From an uncultured Clostridia bacterium (lineage in GTDB: Bacteria; Bacillota; Clostridia; Oscillospirales; Acutalibacteraceae): a stretch of 64,000 bases of DNA. The notes beneath the pieces are model-generated. The model saw only the letters and a list, made by a program, of their open reading frames with translations, was not told where the DNA came from and made no database searches. The stretch is taken from positions 124,001 to 188,000 of the forward strand of contig CAKNOA010000001.1 of NCBI GenBank assembly GCA_930990065.1. Reading direction: 5' to 3'. Both the position numbers and the translations under genes were made by a program. The first letter of the stretch is position 1; every line of letters starts with the position of its first letter. Positions 1 to 8,213 of the stretch are shown here, piece after piece.

Positions 1-813
1 ACCCATTTCCAATAATTTGGCCGTAATGGATTCCAAATGTTTCGGGATCACATTCTGAATCAGAACATCTCCCCCAGCCGCAGCCACTGCCGCCATATAC
101 GTGCCGGCTTCGATCTGATCGGGGATAATAGAATACGTGACCCCTTTCAGATTCTTCACACCGTGCACTTTGATTACATCGGTACCGGCACCGTGGATAT
201 CGGCCCCCATGGTATTGAGGAAGTTAGCCAGATCCACCACATGGGGTTCTTTCGCCGCGTTTTCAATGACCGTCGTGCCTTCTGCTTTGACAGCCGCCAA
301 CATGATGTTCATGGTGGCCCCCACTGTTACCATGTCAAGGTAAATATGAGCCCCTTTCAGCGCCGTCGCCTGTACGTCGACCATACCGCCGTCCAGCGTA
401 TACGTGGCCCCCAATGCCATAAATCCCTTCAGGTGCTGGTCAATGGGACGAACACCCAGATCACACCCACCGGGCATAGCGACAACCGCATGGTTAAATT
501 TGCCTAACAGGGCCCCCATAAAGTAATACGAACCGCGCAGGCCGCGAGCCAGTTCGTACGGAGCCACACAAGTCCCAATGGTGGTGGGATCAATTTCCAG
601 AGTGGAACGGTTGACCAATTTTACCTTGGCCCCCATTTCACGCAGAATTTCCGACATTTTCGTCACGTCGGTGATATTGGGAATATTTTCAATACGGCAA
701 ATGCCGTCGGAAAGAGCAACAGCAGGAATAATCGCAACGGCTGCATTTTTTGCGCCGCTGATCGCAACTTCTCCAGTAAGGCGATGGCCGCCGGTAATTA
801 CAAACTTGTCCAA
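1..813 (-). CDS. murA: UDP-N-acetylglucosamine 1-carboxyvinyltransferase, N-terminal part (runs off window)
   Basis: First committed step of peptidoglycan synthesis in the cytoplasm: transfers enolpyruvate from PEP to UDP-GlcNAc. The 271 residues present begin LDKFVITGGHRLTGEVAISG and contain AKNAAVAIIPA and the active-site loop PGGCDLGVRPIDQH, with the PEP-binding, fosfomycin-target cysteine present. MurA is about 420 residues, so roughly the C-terminal third lies outside the window. The start is TTG at 813, the only in-frame initiator beside a GGGAG ribosome site; no ATG or GTG fits. It is transcribed alone from a promoter at 921-949 with a leader of about 100 bases. Clostridia often carry two MurA paralogues; which one this is cannot be told from the fragment. 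Confidence 0.95.
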   Translation of the reverse strand, partial: MDKFVITGGHRLTGEVAISGAKNAAVAIIPAVALSDGICRIENIPNITDVTKMSEILREMGAKVKLVNRSTLEIDPTTIGTCVAPYELARGLRGSYYFMGALLGKFNHAVVAMPGGCDLGVRPIDQHLKGFMALGATYTLDGGMVDVQATALKGAHIYLDMVTVGATMNIMLAAVKAEGTTVIENAAKEPHVVDLANFLNTMGADIHGAGTDVIKVHGVKNLKGVTYSIIPDQIEAGTYMAAVAAAGGDVLIQNVIPKHLESITAKLLEMG

Positions 814-920
814 ATTGACACGCTCCCAGCATTATGAAATTTATATGTATTAAAAAAGATGTTTTCAAAATCAAAAAAAGGATTTGCTAAAACAGGCAAA
901 ATTATTCTTTGCCATCTAAA

Positions 921-949
921 AGGATAACGCATTCCCTTTAAAAAGTCAA
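921..949 (-). promoter_or_regulatory. SigA-type promoter for murA
   Basis: On the minus strand TTGACT (949-944) and TATCCT (926-921) are separated by 17 bases. It lies downstream of the terminator of the neighbouring gene and about 110 bases upstream of murA. The -10 is only a partial match. Confidence 0.45.
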
Positions 950-996
950 TATGAACGATTTGAAAAGGCCGTGTGTTTTCCCGGTGTTTTTTATGC

Positions 997-1030
997 AAAA
1001 AGGCTGGCCGTTTTACCGGCCAGCCTTTTT
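997..1030 (-). terminator. Intrinsic terminator after the M23/G5 peptidase gene
   Basis: Perfect inverted repeat AAGGCTGGCCG / CGGCCAGCCTT with a short loop, followed on the minus strand by a run of T. It starts 4 bases after the peptidase stop codon. Confidence 0.9.
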
Positions 1031-1033
1031 CTT

Positions 1034-2578
1034 TTATGGACTTACATAAGAAAGCGGGTCTACATGTGACCCATTCACGAGCACTTCAAAATGCAGATGC
1101 GGCCCTGTCACATCCCCTGTCGATCCGATCAGGGCAATGGGTTGGCCTTTATAAACCTGCTCACCGGGGCTCACCAGAATCTGGCTGCAGTGAGCATACA
1201 AAGTTTCCATCCCGTTTCCATGATTGATGCACAGATGATACCCATACCCATAATCATGAAGTTTCACATATTCCACGGTACCACCGTCGGCCGCCACAAT
1301 GGTTTGGCCGTAGCTGGCACCGTTTGCGATATCGATCCCGTTGTGCATGGTGCCCCAGCGGAATTCATACAGCGAACTGACCACCCGCACATTGGGCGCC
1401 GGCCACGTCAGCAGGCCGCTGGCTTCTCCGGGTGTCATGCCATCGGGCCGTTCTTTGGTACCTACCACCACGATTTTATCAACCGGTTCCTCTGTAACCG
1501 TTTCGCTGACATTTTTCCGTCCGGTTTCTTTTCCGTTGACATAGGTCACTTCATCCACGACTTTCCGGCTGCCCTCTTGGCCCTTCTGAGTGACTTTTGA
1601 ATAATCGGTGTATTCACTGTCATCTTCTACCGTTCGCGTTTTGTAATCGATCACTTCGGTATAGCTCTCATTCCGGGTATACGATACTGTAACCGGCGAG
1701 TTTTCACTGGTGAGTACCTCCCGCAATTCGTCACTGGACATGACGCGATTGGTGGGATACAGGCCGGATACAACCTGAATAGATTCCACAAACTGGCTGG
1801 AAGAAGCTTTTTCGTCCTCTTTTACCGTATCCAGAATATCGGAAAGAAGATACGATAAATCGGCACGGTTTTTAACGGAACCAATCAGATTTCCGTTTAC
1901 ATACAGCCCAGCGGCTTCTTCAATCACGCCGTCCGTCGTTTGCAGCAGCATGTCACATACCTGGTTTTCGTCATACAGCACCGTGTCAGCTTGCCGCACG
2001 CCTAACGTATAGGCCGGCAGGAATGTCAGTTGGGTTTGCGATGTCGTTTCGGAACCCATCCGTTCTCCCAACATCATACAGGCGTCGCTGAATACGTCTT
2101 CATTATCCACATCCTGGATGGTAACGCCATTGCACTGCACCGTCAGGGAAAAATCCAGGCTGTTCCAATAGGATAAGGTGCCCCACAAGATCGCGAAGGC
2201 ACCCAGTGGTGCCACCAACCGGAACACAAACCCACCCAGTTTTTTGTGGCGACGCACCGCCCGGGGAATGCCGGTCCAGAATTTATGAAACCAGGCTTTC
2301 GTTCCCAGTTGCCCGGCTTCCCGGAGCTCTCGGGCACCACCTTTCAAATTATCGAAAAAGTGGTGAATTTCTTTACCGATACGGGCCGCCTCTTTTCCGA
2401 TCGTACGGCGGTACAGCTGCAAAAACAGCCCGCCCACCGGGACAGCTATGCGCCAAATGCGCCGCCCCACCCGGTGAAAGGCTCGCAGTTCCCACGCCCC
2501 CAGCCAATAAATCCCGTCGGCCAGATTACGCCCGTATTGCTGCCATGGAATGGTCTTTTTTTCATCAGGATTTTTCAT
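1034..2578 (-). CDS. Membrane-anchored G5 domain and M23 (LytM-type) peptidase
   Basis: Predicted cell-wall endopeptidase of 514 residues. A basic N-terminal region (about 1-118, with a weak hydrophobic stretch near 42-56) precedes a membrane segment at about 119-139; the rest should be extracytoplasmic. A G5 domain lies at about 300-376 and the M23 domain at about 395-510, with zinc-ligand motifs HNGID (His412, Asp416) and HLHFE (His494-His496) plus LYAH. All M23 ligands are present, so it should be active. G5 plus M23 architecture is common in Clostridia wall hydrolases; the long basic cytoplasmic head is unusual. The ATG at 2578 has only a weak GGGA ribosome site. Exact substrate is unknown. 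Confidence 0.88.
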   Translation of the reverse strand: MKNPDEKKTIPWQQYGRNLADGIYWLGAWELRAFHRVGRRIWRIAVPVGGLFLQLYRRTIGKEAARIGKEIHHFFDNLKGGARELREAGQLGTKAWFHKFWTGIPRAVRRHKKLGGFVFRLVAPLGAFAILWGTLSYWNSLDFSLTVQCNGVTIQDVDNEDVFSDACMMLGERMGSETTSQTQLTFLPAYTLGVRQADTVLYDENQVCDMLLQTTDGVIEEAAGLYVNGNLIGSVKNRADLSYLLSDILDTVKEDEKASSSQFVESIQVVSGLYPTNRVMSSDELREVLTSENSPVTVSYTRNESYTEVIDYKTRTVEDDSEYTDYSKVTQKGQEGSRKVVDEVTYVNGKETGRKNVSETVTEEPVDKIVVVGTKERPDGMTPGEASGLLTWPAPNVRVVSSLYEFRWGTMHNGIDIANGASYGQTIVAADGGTVEYVKLHDYGYGYHLCINHGNGMETLYAHCSQILVSPGEQVYKGQPIALIGSTGDVTGPHLHFEVLVNGSHVDPLSYVSP

Positions 2579-2620
2579 TGCATGTCATCCCGCCTAAAAA
2601 TTACATTTTGTAACTTCTTT

Positions 2621-2650
2621 ATGATACACCCATTGGCACCGGTTTGGCAA
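2621..2650 (-). promoter_or_regulatory. Possible promoter for the M23/G5 peptidase gene
   Basis: TTGCCA and TATCAT on the minus strand, 18 bases apart, 43 bases before the ATG. A short palindrome TTACA-TTT-TGTAA at 2601-2613 sits between the -10 and the gene and could be an operator. Moderate match only. Confidence 0.35.
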
Positions 2651-2659
2651 GAGGCGGTT

Positions 2660-3535
2660 TTAACAAAACGGAATGTGTGCCGTCACCTGCTCTGCACAAT
2701 TTGTTTGATACAGGGCAAAAAACGTGGGGCTTTCTTCCACGGCGCGGTCATACAGCGCAAAGAAATCATCATCTTCCCCTTTTTCGCCCCACACCGCGTG
2801 ATCCAGATTGGCATGGTCCCACTGGGGGTCTTCCGTCATAGGTAATAGCCGAGACGAAATCCGCCACGTCTTTTTTCGTTCCCACCGGCGGGTGAGCATA
2901 CGCTTTAGGCCCGTTTTATCGGTAGCCAGATGGAACGCATAGGAAGCATCTTTCAAAACCTGATACAAAAGTTCTTTGGGGACATGGGTATGAAAGCCCG
3001 CCTGAATCAGCCGTTCCAAATGAAGCACCAGTATTTCTTTTTCGCTGTCACCCAGCGGCGGCAACGCATCATGTACGGCGCGTTCCTGAGGTAACTGACC
3101 GGTTTCCCGCCGCAGCATCATGGTATCCAAACTGGCTTCAATTTCCTGGTGGCAGTAGGAGACCGGCTGCACCGGCAGCTGCTCATGCAGCCACTGGGCG
3201 CGAGCCGTTACAAAGGGATGGCACGTGCGGTCCAATAAATAATGGCACAAAAATCCCTGCCGCCAGGCACGCCCGGGGGCGCCTCCCAGCCCTTCCTTTT
3301 CGCACTGTTGCAAGGCGGCAATCAAAGGCGCGGGATCGGCCATCGTGTGCATGCGATGGCCATAATCGGAAAGGGATTCCCCTTTTTTGCGCAAAGGCAT
3401 GGTGCGGTGACAGAAAAGAATATCGGGCCCTTGTGCCCCCCATAAACGAAGGTTCTTTTCTGCTTGGCTGCAGCCAAACCCGAGTTTTTCTTCTACCTTT
3501 TCGGCAAAAAGCCAGTGGGTGATCATGGAAGGCAT
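2660..3535 (-). CDS. Zinc-dependent phospholipase C-like protein
   Basis: A 291-residue protein with the histidine pattern of the bacterial zinc-dependent phospholipase C fold: THWLFAEK near the N-terminus, GAQGPDILF, GHRMHTM, FLCHYLLDRTCHPF, and YCHQEIEASLD. These histidines and aspartates would bind zinc. No signal peptide is visible, unlike secreted clostridial alpha-toxin, so this belongs to the intracellular branch common in gut Clostridia, whose function is not known. The ATG at 3535 has a good AAAGGAG site and lies inside the end of the upstream RluA-type gene (13-base overlap), so the two are translated together. Fold assignment is fairly safe; the lipase activity is inference. Confidence 0.75.
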   Translation of the reverse strand: MPSMITHWLFAEKVEEKLGFGCSQAEKNLRLWGAQGPDILFCHRTMPLRKKGESLSDYGHRMHTMADPAPLIAALQQCEKEGLGGAPGRAWRQGFLCHYLLDRTCHPFVTARAQWLHEQLPVQPVSYCHQEIEASLDTMMLRRETGQLPQERAVHDALPPLGDSEKEILVLHLERLIQAGFHTHVPKELLYQVLKDASYAFHLATDKTGLKRMLTRRWERKKTWRISSRLLPMTEDPQWDHANLDHAVWGEKGEDDDFFALYDRAVEESPTFFALYQTNCAEQVTAHIPFC

Positions 3536-4431
3536 AGAAACTCTCCTTTCTTATCAAAACAGTCAAAAATGTGCGGGAATGCACGGCACATATCATCGGG
3601 AATAGGCGCCACGACGTGCTCCGTTCTTCCCCCCTGCACCGGCGGAATGTCCACCCGCCAGCAATGAAGCGCCTGGCGCTGTATACAAACAAGATGGCCG
3701 CCATATAAATCATCGCCAGCCAGCGGATGTCCGATGCTGGCCATATGAACGCGGATCTGATGGGTGCGTCCGGTATAGATCCGGCATTGCAGTAACGTGT
3801 ACGTATCATCATGGGCCAGCGGCACATATTCCGTTAGGGCGTATTGGCCTTGTCCACAGCAGCGCTGGATCCGGCTCCCCGGTTTTAACCCTATAGGTTT
3901 TTCAATGCGTCCCGGCCATGTCAGGACGCCTTCACAAACCGCCAAATACCGTTTTTCGATTTTTTGTGCCAATGCCGCGGTGGAAAACCGGTCTTTTCCC
4001 AAAACAAGCAGCCCGCTGGTATCTTTATCCAGCCGGTACAAAGGGCGGAAGGCCGCCATGCCTCCCTGCTGCCGCTGATAGGCGGCAAACGACTGAGCCA
4101 GGCTATCAAAATCATGGCCCGGGGTGGGATAAACCACGGTATGGTAAGGTTTGTCCACTACCCATACGCTGTCGTTTTCCCACACGATAGAAAGCGGAAC
4201 TGCGCTTTCCGTCTGGGTTTGGGTCCGGTCCGGCGGGAATTGGAGCACAATTTCATCCCCGGTGCGCACCGGGTCAATGGTACGCAACGTTTCGCCCCAG
4301 CGTGTTATACCGCCGGGCATCCGTTTGCAGGCAATCAGCAGCCGGGCGGTAACCGGCGTAAACCGCCGCAAAAAAACTTTGGCCGGAAGCCCATCGGCTT
4401 CCGGCGGTACAAGAAAACAAACCGTTTGCAT
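3523..4431 (-). CDS. RluA-family pseudouridine synthase
   Basis: Converts specific uridines in rRNA or tRNA to pseudouridine. The 302-residue protein has the RluA catalytic motif RLDKDTSGLLV (Asp is the nucleophile), the upstream WVVDKP strand, and the conserved RTHQIRVHMASIGHPLAGD block. An S4-like N-terminal segment (about 15-70) precedes the catalytic domain. It ends 13 bases inside the PLC-like gene and starts 2 bases after ispA, so it is part of the xseA-xseB-ispA transcription unit. Target position cannot be decided from sequence; RluD-like is the default for Firmicutes paralogues. Confidence 0.9.
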   Translation of the reverse strand: MQTVCFLVPPEADGLPAKVFLRRFTPVTARLLIACKRMPGGITRWGETLRTIDPVRTGDEIVLQFPPDRTQTQTESAVPLSIVWENDSVWVVDKPYHTVVYPTPGHDFDSLAQSFAAYQRQQGGMAAFRPLYRLDKDTSGLLVLGKDRFSTAALAQKIEKRYLAVCEGVLTWPGRIEKPIGLKPGSRIQRCCGQGQYALTEYVPLAHDDTYTLLQCRIYTGRTHQIRVHMASIGHPLAGDDLYGGHLVCIQRQALHCWRVDIPPVQGGRTEHVVAPIPDDMCRAFPHIFDCFDKKGEFLCLP

Positions 4432-4433
4432 CT

Positions 4434-5303
4434 TTAGGATTCCCTTTTCGCCAGAGCCCGGGCAAAATCCTGCAAATCCTGCGCTTTGTCTCCAAAGATC
4501 TGCAAGGCGTTCGCCGCTTTTTCGCTGAGCTCTTCGGCTTGTTTCTGGGCTTTTGTAAGGCCGAGCAGCGACACATAGGTGCTCTTTTGCCGTTCCTCAT
4601 CCATCCCTGTATTTTTCCCTAACGCGTTTGCGTCCCCGGTTACATCCAGCACATCATCGCGAATTTGGAAGGCAAGCCCCACATAAGCCGCAAATTCCCG
4701 CGCGACCCGAATAGCCGGTTCCTCTGCACCGGCCGCCAGGCAGCCGAGTACACACGCCGCCTGAATCAAGGCGCCGGTTTTCCCGGTGTCCATACGGAAC
4801 AGAGTTTCGATGGGAACGTTTTTCCCCTGGCTTTGCAGGTCAATGGATTGCCCCCCTACCATCCCGGCAGCGCCCGCCTGATGGGATAGTTCCCCTACGG
4901 CCCGGACAATCCGGTCCGCCGGAAGCTGTGCCTGGCTCAGACAAGAAAAAGCCAAAGTCAAAAGGGCGTCACCCGCTAACAAAGCGGTAGCTTCGCCATA
5001 CACGGTATGGTTGGTCGGTTTCCCGCGGCGCAGGGCATCATCGTCCATACACGGCAAATCGTCATGAATCAGGGAATACGTATGGATCATTTCCACCGCA
5101 CAGGCAAACGGAAGTGCTTTTTCCGCATCGCCCCCGCACAGCCGGGTGAAGGCCAAGGTGAGCATAGGGCGAATGCGTTTCCCCCCGGCCATTAAGCTAT
5201 AGGCCATGCTTTCCTGCAACACCGGTTCCAAGCACTGGCATGTTTCCACCTGCTTTTTCAGGTACTCTTCAATTTGCATGCGATCTTCCTTGTGCCCTAA
5301 CAT
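4434..5303 (-). CDS. ispA: Polyprenyl synthetase (farnesyl/geranyl diphosphate synthase)
   Basis: Condenses isopentenyl diphosphate with allylic diphosphates to make farnesyl diphosphate for undecaprenyl and quinone precursors. Of 289 residues, the first Asp-rich motif is DDLPCMDDD and the second DDVLD; GGKRIRPML near the N-terminus binds the substrate diphosphate. Two starts are possible: ATG at 5303 after AAGGAG, or ATG at 5279 after AAGGAAG, the latter giving the usual MQIEEYLKK beginning. It follows xseB by 18 bases, the standard xseA-xseB-ispA order, but dxs, which usually follows in Clostridia, is replaced by the RluA-type gene. Confidence 0.95.
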   Translation of the reverse strand: MLGHKEDRMQIEEYLKKQVETCQCLEPVLQESMAYSLMAGGKRIRPMLTLAFTRLCGGDAEKALPFACAVEMIHTYSLIHDDLPCMDDDALRRGKPTNHTVYGEATALLAGDALLTLAFSCLSQAQLPADRIVRAVGELSHQAGAAGMVGGQSIDLQSQGKNVPIETLFRMDTGKTGALIQAACVLGCLAAGAEEPAIRVAREFAAYVGLAFQIRDDVLDVTGDANALGKNTGMDEERQKSTYVSLLGLTKAQKQAEELSEKAANALQIFGDKAQDLQDFARALAKRES

Positions 5304-5321
5304 AGACGTCCTCTCCTTACT

Positions 5322-5525
5322 TTAGGCTTCAGTCTCTTCCGGCTGAGAGAGCACTTGCACTTTCTGTTCCGCCGTATCCAGCTTTTTCCGGCAAAAAGCT
5401 GTCAGTTTGGCCCCTTCTTCAAACAGCTTCATCGAAGCGTCCAGCCCTTCTTCCCCGCTTTCCAGTTTTTCGGTAATCTCTTGCAGGCGGGCGAGGGCCT
5501 GTTCAAAAGACATTTTTTGATTCAT
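5322..5525 (-). CDS. xseB: Exodeoxyribonuclease VII small subunit
   Basis: Small helical subunit (67 residues) of the ExoVII nuclease that degrades single-stranded DNA. The family signature is clear: SFEQALARLQEITEKLESG, then LDASMKLFEEGAKLTAFC. The start is ATG at 5525, chosen because it overlaps the xseA stop as ATGA and gives the standard N-terminus; a longer reading frame upstream has no support. Coupled translation with xseA fits their fixed stoichiometry. Confidence 0.95.
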   Translation of the reverse strand: MNQKMSFEQALARLQEITEKLESGEEGLDASMKLFEEGAKLTAFCRKKLDTAEQKVQVLSQPEETEA

Positions 5526-6733
5526 AGTTTCGGTTCCTCCTTTACGGCCTGCACCTGGCACACGGCCTCGCCATCATGAAAATGCAGATCCACCGTATCC
5601 CCCGGCTGCAAACCCGTTACCCCCGGCACACTGTGCCCTTCTTTTTCCACCCAGGCATACCCCCGGCACAGCACTTTTAACGGGCTGAGGGCATCGAGCC
5701 GGGCTGCCAGTGCCGCCAGGTTTTTCCCTTTTTGACTCAGGTTATGCTGAGTGGCCGACACACACCGGTGCGAAAGCAAATCTAATTGCTGGCTTTTTTG
5801 CTGGATCATCCCGGTGAGCAGCTGCGGATGAAACCGATTCAGCTTATCGCGGTACGTATCCAGTTGATCGTGTAAGCACTGCTGCATGCGGCTTTCCATT
5901 GACCACAAGAAAGTTTTTGTGTCCATTTGATCGGGCGACACCAGTTCCGCTGCCGCACTGGGCGTGGGGGCGCGCAGGTCGGCCACAAAATCACAGATGG
6001 TAAAATCTGTCTCGTGCCCGACTGCCGAAATGACCGGAATGCGCGAAGCTGCCACAGCCCGGGCCGTTTCTTCTTCGTTAAACGCCCACAAATCTTCCAG
6101 CGAACCGCCGCCGCGCCCCACCAGAATTACATCGCCAAGGTTTTCCTTATTGGCCCGACGCAAAGCGGCCGCGATCTGTCCCGCTGCTTCTTTCCCCTGC
6201 ACCAGTACCGGCAACAGATTGATGCTTGCCACCGGCCAGCGCCGGCGCAAAATAGACAGAATGTCCTGCAGCGCGGCCCCGGTGGGGGATGTAATCACGC
6301 AGATCGTTTCGGGATAAGTGGGAATCGGTTTTTTCTTCGCCGTATCGAAAAGCCCTTCTTGTTCCAGCTTTCGTTTGAGCTGTTCAAACGCCACCGAAAG
6401 GGCCCCGGCCCCTGCTGGCTGCATTTCTTCGCAATACAGCTGGTACTGCCCCCCTGCTTCATACAGGGAAACACGGCCCCGCACCCACACTTTCATGCCG
6501 TTTTCCGGCAAAAAACGCAGCCGCCGGGCTTTGTCGGCAAACATCACGCACCGCACGACCCCGCCCGCATCTTTGAGCGAAAAGTACAGGTGCCCGCTGC
6601 GCATAGCCCCGGCAAAGTTCGAGATTTCACCGGTGATATAAAGCGACCGCAACCGGCTATCGCCTTCCAGAAGCGAACGCACATAAAAATTCAGTTGGGA
6701 TACGGTCAAAACCTGGTGTTGGGTTGTGTTCAC
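5522..6733 (-). CDS. xseA: Exodeoxyribonuclease VII large subunit
   Basis: Catalytic subunit of ExoVII, 403 residues. The N-terminal OB-fold starts VLTVSQLNFYVRSLLEGD and includes LYITGEISNF; the catalytic domain has VITSPTGAALQDI, DVILVGRGGGSLEDLWAFN and SAVGHETDFTICDFVADLRA, followed by APTPSAAAEL and a coiled-coil region. All hallmark blocks are present. The ATG at 6733 overlaps the stop of the TsaD-like gene by 4 bases, and its stop overlaps xseB. Confidence 0.97.
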   Translation of the reverse strand: MNTTQHQVLTVSQLNFYVRSLLEGDSRLRSLYITGEISNFAGAMRSGHLYFSLKDAGGVVRCVMFADKARRLRFLPENGMKVWVRGRVSLYEAGGQYQLYCEEMQPAGAGALSVAFEQLKRKLEQEGLFDTAKKKPIPTYPETICVITSPTGAALQDILSILRRRWPVASINLLPVLVQGKEAAGQIAAALRRANKENLGDVILVGRGGGSLEDLWAFNEEETARAVAASRIPVISAVGHETDFTICDFVADLRAPTPSAAAELVSPDQMDTKTFLWSMESRMQQCLHDQLDTYRDKLNRFHPQLLTGMIQQKSQQLDLLSHRCVSATQHNLSQKGKNLAALAARLDALSPLKVLCRGYAWVEKEGHSVPGVTGLQPGDTVDLHFHDGEAVCQVQAVKEEPKL

Positions 6734-7668
6734 ACTTCTCCCTCCTGGCGCAGATATGCCAAAACAGCAAGGCCCGCCGCATTGTCCGACGAAAACGCCG
6801 GTTCGGCAAATGCGGCGTTAAATTTCTGCTGCAGGTGCTGGCGAATTAAAGAATTGGACATGACGCCCCCCGCAAAAACCAGCGGCAGTTCGCCGAGTTT
6901 AACAAACAGTGCTTCGGTCATGGCGCTCAGGGTCTGTTCAATGGTCATCAGACAATACCGGGCAATGTATGCCGGTTCGCGCCCCTGGCTCACCATCATT
7001 TGGCACTGATTTTGCAGCCCGGACAGGCAGCAATCTGCCCCTTTCATAACGGGGTGCACTTTTACAGGGCCCGTCCATTCCAGCGCAAGTTTTTCCAGCG
7101 CAGGACCCGCCGGAAACGGAAGCCCCAGCATGTGCCCCACCCGGTCGACGGCCTGCCCGGCTTTTAGATCCAGCGATGCCGCCACCAGTTCACAGTGAAA
7201 GACGTGTTCTTTGTCCGGCGTAACCAGCAGCGCTTCGGTGGTACCGCCCGATACATGGAACGCCAAAAATTTCTGTTTGCACAGCGCTATCTGATCCGAA
7301 GAATACAGGGCGGCCATGATATGGCCTGCCTGATGGGAAAAGGTATACACCGGCACCGACAACGCCCCGGCGATCATTTTGGCAGCTCCGTACCCCACGG
7401 TAAAGCAGGGCATGTACGACCCTTCCTGGTCACGGGGCCGCACCGATACACCAACGCCCCCCAGGGTGGCCGGTTCTTTCCACAGCACATCCAGCATCGT
7501 AGGTAATTGCTGCACATGGTGAAAAACCGCGTCGCTTTGCCGCAACCCGATTTGCCCTTCTTTCACGGGAAGCAACCGTTTGCTCTGTATGATACGGCCA
7601 TCCTCAAACAGAGCCGCCGATGTGGTATAATTGCTGGTATCAATGCCAAGAAACGCGCGGCCGGGCAT
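6730..7668 (-). CDS. TsaD/Gcp-like (M22) ASKHA-fold protein
   Basis: A 312-residue paralogue of the tRNA t6A enzyme TsaD. It keeps the ATPase-fold phosphate motif LGIDTSNYTTSAAL, VSVRPRDQEGSYMP (compare GPGSYTGLR), the metal-binding HQAGH, HVSGGTTEALLV, and the C-terminal FAGGVMSNSLIR and SSDNAAG. Relative to TsaD the metal motif HxEGH has Ala for Glu and the protein is about 25 residues shorter, so it is probably not the housekeeping TsaD. Proteins like this are often found beside xseA in Clostridia and have no established role. TAATG overlap with nusB and ATGA overlap with xseA place it firmly in the operon. Confidence 0.75.
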   Translation of the reverse strand: MPGRAFLGIDTSNYTTSAALFEDGRIIQSKRLLPVKEGQIGLRQSDAVFHHVQQLPTMLDVLWKEPATLGGVGVSVRPRDQEGSYMPCFTVGYGAAKMIAGALSVPVYTFSHQAGHIMAALYSSDQIALCKQKFLAFHVSGGTTEALLVTPDKEHVFHCELVAASLDLKAGQAVDRVGHMLGLPFPAGPALEKLALEWTGPVKVHPVMKGADCCLSGLQNQCQMMVSQGREPAYIARYCLMTIEQTLSAMTEALFVKLGELPLVFAGGVMSNSLIRQHLQQKFNAAFAEPAFSSDNAAGLAVLAYLRQEGEV

Positions 7669-8075
7669 TATTCACCGGCCTCCTTTTCTTCTTTCATCAC
7701 CGAAGCCAACACACCGTTGACAAACGGGGCGTCTTCGGCACTGCCGTATTTTTTGGCCAGTTCCACCGCTTCGTTGATGGAAACACTGCCGGGAATGTCT
7801 TTTTCGTACCGGATTTCGTAAATAGCCAGACGCAAAGCTGCCACCGCTACCCGGGATAGCCGCTGGAACTGCCAGCCACGGGTATACCGGGAAATCACTT
7901 CGTCCACTTCACTGCAGTGCGCTTCGACCCCTTTGGCCAGATGTTCGGCAAAATCGTCCACAATCACATCCCGGCTCATGCCGGCGGCATCGATCGATGC
8001 ATCAATGCTTTCTCCCGTGATGCCCTGTTCAAACACAAGCAAAAACGCCTGTTCTCTCGCTTCCCTTCGTTTCAT
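7668..8075 (-). CDS. nusB: Transcription antitermination factor NusB
   Basis: RNA-binding helical protein that, with NusE/S10, binds boxA and promotes antitermination on rRNA operons. The 135 residues include REAREQAFLLVFEQ, ISRYTRGWQFQRLSRVAVAALRLAIYEI and SVSINEAVELAKKYG, all typical. The start is ATG at 8075 preceded by AAGGAGG; a TTG further upstream has no ribosome site. First gene of the nusB-TsaD-like-xseA-xseB-ispA unit. The only visible promoter (8179-8208) is separated from it by a strong terminator at 8098-8133, suggesting attenuation. Confidence 0.95.
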   Translation of the reverse strand: MKRREAREQAFLLVFEQGITGESIDASIDAAGMSRDVIVDDFAEHLAKGVEAHCSEVDEVISRYTRGWQFQRLSRVAVAALRLAIYEIRYEKDIPGSVSINEAVELAKKYGSAEDAPFVNGVLASVMKEEKEAGE

Positions 8076-8097
8076 CGGTATAAAGCCCTCCTTCAAG

Positions 8098-8133
8098 CAA
8101 AAAAACGGCCCTCTTGTGTGGAGGGCCGTTTCC
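8098..8133 (-). terminator. Intrinsic terminator between spoIIIAH and nusB, also inside the nusB leader
   Basis: Stem AACGGCCCTC / GAGGGCCGTT with a 6-base loop and seven T on the minus strand. It can end the spoIIIA transcript, but it lies downstream of the nusB promoter and only 22 bases before the nusB ATG, so nusB transcription must cross it. Confidence 0.88.
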
Positions 8134-8178
8134 GAATTTCATAGAGAATCCATTCAGTTTTCAATCTTCCACGCCGCT

Positions 8179-8208
8179 ATTATACCATAGCAGCCGGAAA
8201 GAATACAA
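8179..8208 (-). promoter_or_regulatory. Extended -10 promoter for the nusB operon
   Basis: Minus strand TTGTAT, 18-base spacer, TGG-TATAAT (extended -10). It starts immediately after spoIIIAH and fires into the terminator hairpin at 8098-8133 before reaching nusB. Confidence 0.75.
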
Positions 8209-8213
8209 CTGTT

